This document shows, in pieces, positions 60,253 through 64,000 of a DNA stretch of 64,000 bases. The position numbers and the translations under genes were made by a program. The DNA is from Bacteroidales bacterium UBA1680 (GTDB lineage Bacteria > Bacteroidota > Bacteroidia > Bacteroidales > UBA932), in assembly GCA_002320605.1 (NCBI GenBank), contig DCKG01000023.1, positions 16,636-80,635 of the forward strand, given 5' to 3'. The first letter of the stretch is position 1. Each line of letters opens with the position of its first letter. The notes beneath the pieces were generated by a model. It saw only the letters and a list, made by a program, of their open reading frames with translations. It did no database searches and was not told where the DNA came from.

Positions 60253-60867
60253 TTATTCAGATGAAGATTTCTCCGCATCAATCTTTTTTATCCGCTCCAG
60301 CACTTCTTGAGGGATTTTCGCAGGCAGGTGCTCCTCGGGATCGAAAAGCATTCCAGTACAAATGCAGTATTTTCGCCCCGTGCGTCGTAGCACGTCCACA
60401 TTCACGCAACCTTCGCAACCTTTCCAAAATGCCTCATCGTGAGTCAGTTCCGCAAACGTGACAGGCTTGTACCCAAGTACCGTATTCATTGCCATCACTG
60501 CCGCGCCGCTAGTAAGAGAGAAAATCTTCGCATGCGGCCAGCGAGTCCTTGCAAGCGAAAATGTCAAATCCTTGATCTTCTTCGCCACGCCACAGCCTCT
60601 GAAATCTGGATGGACAATCAGTCCGGAAGTAGTCACATAATGCTTTCCCTCCCATGTCTCAATGTAGCTAAAACCAGCGAACCGCTCTCCATGCAGAGCA
60701 ATTACGGCTTTCACCTCCCGAATCTTCTGGGCAACGTATTCAGGCTTCCTGCGAGCTATTCCAGTACCCCTTACCTTCGCTGCATCCTCAATGATCGCAA
60801 GAATCTCATCAACGTATTTGACATGCTCTTCCGATGCGACTTCAACTGTGAATTCACTTCTATCCAT
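60253..60867 (-). CDS. GNAT N-acyltransferase of the arginine operon
   Basis: 204 aa. GNAT core: YVDEILAIIEDAAKVRGTGI, HVKYVDEI, SGLIVHPDFRGCGVAKKIKD (acetyl-CoA loop: R/Q-x-x-G-x-A pattern as RGCGVAK), and FSLTSGAAVMAMNTVLGYKP. A cysteine-rich stretch KGCEGCVNVDVLRRTGRKYC is unusual for the family. No other enzyme for the first step (glutamate to N-acylglutamate) is in the operon, so it is the candidate N-acetyl- or N-succinylglutamate synthase. 9 bp after argR. Confidence 0.82.
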   Translation of the reverse strand: MDRSEFTVEVASEEHVKYVDEILAIIEDAAKVRGTGIARRKPEYVAQKIREVKAVIALHGERFAGFSYIETWEGKHYVTTSGLIVHPDFRGCGVAKKIKDLTFSLARTRWPHAKIFSLTSGAAVMAMNTVLGYKPVTFAELTHDEAFWKGCEGCVNVDVLRRTGRKYCICTGMLFDPEEHLPAKIPQEVLERIKKIDAEKSSSE

Positions 60868-60876
60868 GCTAATTCG

Positions 60877-61350
60877 TTATTGTATGAGCTTATTCAGCCC
60901 TTCAAACATTTTTCCCAATTCTTCAATTACCGCCTCACGAGCATTTCCCTCACGCACAATGATAAGAATGGTGTCGTCTCCGGCAATCGTACCGATTATC
61001 GACTTGAAAGCAGCCCCATCGATAATTGAAGCTATCATATTGGCGTGGCCCGGAAGAGTCTTCATGATGGCCAGCGAGCCAGAGAACTCGAGACTGACTA
61101 TGCTGGAAGTCAGCACAGACGTGCCGCTCAGGATATTATCGGCATATTCATTTTCAGGCAGACGATAAATCGTGCCATTCGCATCATGAACCTTCGAGAT
61201 GTGAAGCTCGGTAATATCACGAGATAAAGTAGCCTGCGCGGCATAAATTCCTTGCTTTTTCAGTAAGCTCGCAAGCTCGTCCTGATTGCTGACTCTATTG
61301 CCCCTTATCAGATTCTTGATAGCCAGATGCCTTTCTTTTTTTACCTTCAT
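60877..61350 (-). CDS. argR: Arginine repressor ArgR
   Basis: 157-aa hexameric repressor/activator. The winged helix covers about 1-70 (IKNLIRGNRVSNQDELASLL, QATLSRDITELHISKV). The C-terminal oligomerisation and arginine-binding domain contains LPGHANMIASIIDGAAFKSI and IIGTIAGDDTILIIVRE with the conserved GDDT. First gene of the arg operon. Two ArgR-box-like sequences flank its promoter, indicating autoregulation. Confidence 0.94.
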   Translation of the reverse strand: MKVKKERHLAIKNLIRGNRVSNQDELASLLKKQGIYAAQATLSRDITELHISKVHDANGTIYRLPENEYADNILSGTSVLTSSIVSLEFSGSLAIMKTLPGHANMIASIIDGAAFKSIIGTIAGDDTILIIVREGNAREAVIEELGKMFEGLNKLIQ

Positions 61351-61355
61351 GATTT

Positions 61356-61371
61356 ATGAATATTTATTCTT
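61356..61371. promoter_or_regulatory. ARG-box-like operator, proximal
   Basis: TGAATATTTATTCT at 61357-61370 matches the ARG-box palindrome TGAAT-N4-ATTCA except for the last base. It lies between the proposed transcription start and the argR ATG. Confidence 0.5.
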
Positions 61372-61379
61372 TCCCCTTG

Positions 61380-61387
61380 CAAATATA
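61380..61387 (-). promoter_or_regulatory. Putative -7 box of the arginine operon
   Basis: TATATTTG on the minus strand, exact TAnnTTTG match, 29 bases before the argR ATG. The distance to the nearest TTTG (23) is longer than the consensus. Confidence 0.5.
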
Positions 61388-61398
61388 TGGACAAATTT

Positions 61399-61412
61399 TC
61401 AATAAATATTCA
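61399..61412. promoter_or_regulatory. ARG-box-like operator, distal
   Basis: TCAATAAATATTCA differs at one base from TGAAT-N4-ATTCA and covers the upstream promoter region, 42 bases centre to centre from the proximal box. Confidence 0.45.
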
Positions 61413-61500
61413 AATAACTCGAATATTATGCATATTTTTTTTTTACCAGCTGATATAGTCGGCAAAATATTCATTTATTCTCAATCGTGGGAATCGGACT

Positions 61501-62808
61501 TTACTCGATTCTAGTGATTTTGGCTCCCAAAGCGTTAAGCCTCTCGTCTATCTTGGAATATCCCCTGTCTATCTGCTCTATATGGTCGATGCAACTGATT
61601 CCATCGGCGCTCATGGCAGCTATCAGCATCGCGACTCCTGCCCTAATGTCAGGAGAGGTCATATTCTTGGCTCTCAGGCAGAGACGCCGATCCAAGCCTA
61701 TTACAACAGCTCTATGAGGATCGCATAGGATAATCTGAGCACCCATGTCAATAAGATTGTCTACGAAGAACAACCTGCTCTCGAACATCTTCTGATGGAT
61801 TAGCACGCTGCCTTTCGCCTGAGTGGCGACGACCAGAAGCACGCTGAGAAGGTCAGGGGTCAATCCCGGCCATATAGCATCTGCAATAGTCAGAATTGAC
61901 CCATCCATGAACGTATCAATTTCGTAATGCTCTTGACGGGGAATGTACATGTCTTCGCCTCTTTTCTCGAGAGTTATGCCCAGCCTGCGGAAACTGGCAG
62001 GAATGATTCCAAGATTCTCCCATGAGACATTCTTGATTGTCAGCTCGCTATTTGTCATGGCTGCGAAGCCTATGAAACTGCCGACTTCTATCATATCTGG
62101 CAGAATCCTATGAGAGGTTCCTTGCAAGGTTCGAACTCCTTCAATAGTTAGAAGGTTAGATGCAATGCCGTTGATTCTAGCACCCATTGAATTCAGCATT
62201 TTGCAAAGCTGCTGGACATATGGCTCGCAGGCCGCATTATAAATTGTAGTGGTCCCTTCGGCAGTAACAGCCGCCATTATTAGGTTAGCTGTGCCTGTAA
62301 GCGAAGCCTCGTCCAAAAGCATATACGCCCCTTTCATTTTGTCCGCCTTGAATAGGTAAGCCTTACGCTCGGGGTCATATTCATAAACAGCGCCCAGGTT
62401 TGCTATTCCCATGAAATGAGTGTCAAGTCTTCGACGACCTATCTTGTCGCCTCCAGGCATCGCAAAATAAGCCCATCCCAGCCTGCTCAAAAGAGGCCCG
62501 ACTAACATCACAGACCCTCTTAGGGCAGCGCAGCTTTGAAGAAAATCGTCGCTCCGCAGGAAATCCTCGTCCAAATGAGCAGCCTTGAACTTGTATTTTG
62601 CAGGTCCGAGCTTTGTAACCTCGGTTCCCATCTGAATTAGCAGTTTTACTAAATTATTGACATCTAGTATGTCAGGGACATTATCTATTGTTACTTCCTC
62701 GGTCGTTAGAATTGTCGCGCAAATAACCTGCAGCGCTTCATTCTTAGCACCTTGAGGCTCTATGTTTCCATGTAACCTGCGTAAGCCTTCAACTATGAAC
62801 TTTGACAT
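61501..62808 (-). CDS. murA: UDP-GlcNAc 1-carboxyvinyltransferase
   Basis: 435 aa; first committed step of peptidoglycan synthesis. Inside-out barrel landmarks: EPQGAKNEALQVICATILTT, LRGSVMLVGPLLSRLGWAYF, MPGGDKIGRRRLDTHFMGIA. In most MurA the loop reads GGC with the PEP-binding Cys115; here the position is Asp121. The Cys-to-Asp form is active in other bacteria and is insensitive to fosfomycin, so intrinsic resistance is predicted (inference). Start ATG 62808 in a GAATATG context, 4 bp after murB. Confidence 0.95.
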   Translation of the reverse strand: MSKFIVEGLRRLHGNIEPQGAKNEALQVICATILTTEEVTIDNVPDILDVNNLVKLLIQMGTEVTKLGPAKYKFKAAHLDEDFLRSDDFLQSCAALRGSVMLVGPLLSRLGWAYFAMPGGDKIGRRRLDTHFMGIANLGAVYEYDPERKAYLFKADKMKGAYMLLDEASLTGTANLIMAAVTAEGTTTIYNAACEPYVQQLCKMLNSMGARINGIASNLLTIEGVRTLQGTSHRILPDMIEVGSFIGFAAMTNSELTIKNVSWENLGIIPASFRRLGITLEKRGEDMYIPRQEHYEIDTFMDGSILTIADAIWPGLTPDLLSVLLVVATQAKGSVLIHQKMFESRLFFVDNLIDMGAQIILCDPHRAVVIGLDRRLCLRAKNMTSPDIRAGVAMLIAAMSADGISCIDHIEQIDRGYSKIDERLNALGAKITRIE

Positions 62809-62812
62809 ATTC

Positions 62813-63823
62813 TTAGATATAATTTACCTCAGGATTTATCTCAATCCCGAATTTATCCTTGACAGAAGATTGGATGCTAGATGCTAACGTGATTATGTCA
62901 TCAGCGGTAGCGTTTCCTTTGTTAACAATTATTAATGGCTGCTTTTCATATACCGCTGCTCCTCCGCAAGACTTTCCTTTCCAACCACACTGCTCAATAA
63001 GATATGCAGCTGGAATTTTTACGCCATTCTCCAATTTATAATGAGGAATGTCAGGATATTCTTCTTGGAGTTGCTTGAATTTATCGTACGAGACAACCGG
63101 ATTCATAAAAAAGCTGCCAGCGCTGCCAAGTTCCGATGGTTCTGGAAGCTTGGATTTCCTAATCTCGATTACTTTACTTCGCACTTCTTCCGCGGATGGG
63201 ACATGCCCTGTTTCCTTTAAATCTTTTAGCCGTCCATACTCTAAATTCACCTTTCGCTCTTTAGAGAGTCTGAAAACTACAGAAACCACGAGGAAACTGC
63301 CAGGAAGAAGCTTTTTGAATATACTATCGCGATAGGCATAAGCACACTTGCGATTAGAATAAGTACGGAACGTCCCCGATGCCAGATCCAATACTTCCAC
63401 GCTTTGAATAACGCCGGATGCTTCCGCACCATAAGCTCCGATATTCTGAATCGCAGCAGATCCGACTTCCCCTGGAATATAAGAAAGGTTTTCAATGCCA
63501 TAATATTCATGAGCGGCGGCGAAAGCGCAAAAATCATCCCACAGAACGCCTGCGCCTACCCGGACATCAACTGAATGAGCGCTAGAGTCTAATTCATGAA
63601 TATATTGTATTTCAGAATGCAGTATGCTCCCATTGAAATCCTTCGTGAAAAGAAGGTTGCTCCCTTTGCCTATATGTAGCCTAGGCCCTGGCAGTGACTT
63701 CAATTTGACGATCACATCAGGGAGATCATCCTCAGAGTCATAACTTAAGAAGAAGGAAGACTTAACATCTAGCCCAAAAGTATTAAAATGCTTTAATGAG
63801 TAATTATCGTAAACACTGATCAT
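62813..63823 (-). CDS. murB: UDP-N-acetylenolpyruvoylglucosamine reductase
   Basis: 336 aa from ATG 63823 (MISVYDNYSLKHFNTFGLDV). FAD enzyme reducing the enolpyruvyl group made by MurA. Motifs: HIGKGSNLLFTKDFNG, ENLSYIPGEVGSAAIQNIGA, YRDSIFKK, and SAGSFFMNPVV with the catalytic Ser. The frame extends 18 codons upstream, across a full promoter, so the internal ATG is used. Together with murA it forms a two-gene wall-synthesis operon. Confidence 0.95.
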   Translation of the reverse strand: MISVYDNYSLKHFNTFGLDVKSSFFLSYDSEDDLPDVIVKLKSLPGPRLHIGKGSNLLFTKDFNGSILHSEIQYIHELDSSAHSVDVRVGAGVLWDDFCAFAAAHEYYGIENLSYIPGEVGSAAIQNIGAYGAEASGVIQSVEVLDLASGTFRTYSNRKCAYAYRDSIFKKLLPGSFLVVSVVFRLSKERKVNLEYGRLKDLKETGHVPSAEEVRSKVIEIRKSKLPEPSELGSAGSFFMNPVVSYDKFKQLQEEYPDIPHYKLENGVKIPAAYLIEQCGWKGKSCGGAAVYEKQPLIIVNKGNATADDIITLASSIQSSVKDKFGIEINPEVNYI

Positions 63824-63841
63824 CTTCAATAAAATCTCATT

Positions 63842-63872
63842 CAAATATAATACAATAAGGTTGTACGACAAA
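63842..63872 (-). promoter_or_regulatory. Promoter of murB-murA
   Basis: On the minus strand TTTG (63869-63872) and TATATTTG (63842-63849) are exactly 19 bases apart. Transcription would begin about 12-15 bases before the murB ATG. Confidence 0.65.
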
Positions 63873-63892
63873 AGCATCGAGAGCCGTCGGGC

Positions 63893-63937
63893 AAAAAAAA
63901 AGAGGCCCGGGCAGGTCGAATAACCTGTCCGGGTCTC
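63893..63937 (-). terminator. Terminator of the rRNA operon
   Basis: 15-bp stem (63902-63916 with 63923-63937; G-U pairs only at two places), 6-base loop, then nine Us on the minus strand at 63901-63893. It directly follows the 5S rRNA. Confidence 0.9.
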
Positions 63938-63944
63938 CGAAGCG

Positions 63945-64000
63945 CGGCGGCTGCCTACTCTCCCAGCTGGCGTGCAAGTACCATCGGCGATGACGGGCTT
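63945..64000 (-). rRNA. rrf: 5S ribosomal RNA, 3' part
   Basis: On the minus strand the sequence reads AAGCCCGTCATCGCCGATGG, then a hairpin loop region and GGGAGAGTAGGCAGCCGCC, the classic 3' half of bacterial 5S rRNA (helices IV/V and I). The 5' half and the rest of the operon lie beyond the window. The 3' end near 63945 is approximate. Confidence 0.9.

Noticed and set aside
1..64000. CRISPR array, integrase, transposase, toxin-antitoxin or restriction-modification genes
   Set aside because: No regularly spaced repeats and no such protein motifs were seen anywhere in the window, including the accessory region.

Overview
The window is chromosomal DNA from a member of the Bacteroidota, most likely order Bacteroidales. 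The evidence is a SusC/SusD pair run by an ECF sigma/FecR system, serine palmitoyltransferase (sphingolipid synthesis), an arginine operon with an N-succinylornithine-type carbamoyltransferase, an Hc1-type histone, pyruvate:ferredoxin oxidoreductase, clostripain-family and S9 peptidases, and many promoters of the Bacteroidetes form TTTG-N19/20-TAnnTTTG. Genus cannot be assigned from sequence alone.

Layout. 0-6 kb: end of an outer-membrane protein gene, MltD-type lytic transglycosylase, an HhH/beta-barrel protein, then hpt-adk (one fused ORF), obgE and a PAP2 phosphatase. 6-13 kb: minus-strand tgt, lptF/G, uraA, dut, murF and a divergent nucleoside-type MFS transporter. 13-16.4 kb: Zn-ribbon protein, ssb, a probable structured small RNA, and a serine palmitoyltransferase/SDR pair. 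16.4-19.9 kb: dTDP-L-rhamnose operon rfbDACB. 20-29.7 kb: a polysaccharide utilization locus (sigma, anti-sigma, SusC with STN domain, SusD, two lipoprotein glycoside hydrolases). 29.8-37.4 kb: rnhA, pdxA, recG, a WYL regulator with an S9 peptidase, and a GNAT acetyltransferase.

37.4-44.6 kb is an accessory region. A 3.5-kb segment (ferritin remnant, winged-helix regulator plus membrane protein, gene debris, FemAB-like transferase) lies between the intact GNAT gene and a second, diverged copy of its last 146 bp. Next comes a Bacteroides-like oxidative-stress cluster (ohrR, ohr, a ferritin-like gene with two nonsense codons, a PNPOx-like protein, a 57-aa winged-helix protein), then 1.5 kb rich in repeats and hairpins ending at tRNA-Arg(CCG).

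44.9-52.7 kb: fabD, PFOR, a C11 peptidase, rplY/ctc, pth and an Hc1 histone. 52.7-61.4 kb: an almost complete arginine operon (argR, GNAT, argG, argC, argD, argF', argB, M20 deacylase, argH) with ArgR-box-like sites at its promoter. 61.5-63.9 kb: murB-murA. The window ends in the 3' part of a 5S rRNA gene and its terminator.

The most unusual window-wide signal is the heptamer GAATATG. It occurs about 80 times on the two strands by eye count, where base composition predicts about ten. It is absent from most of the accessory island, and it supplies several start codons.
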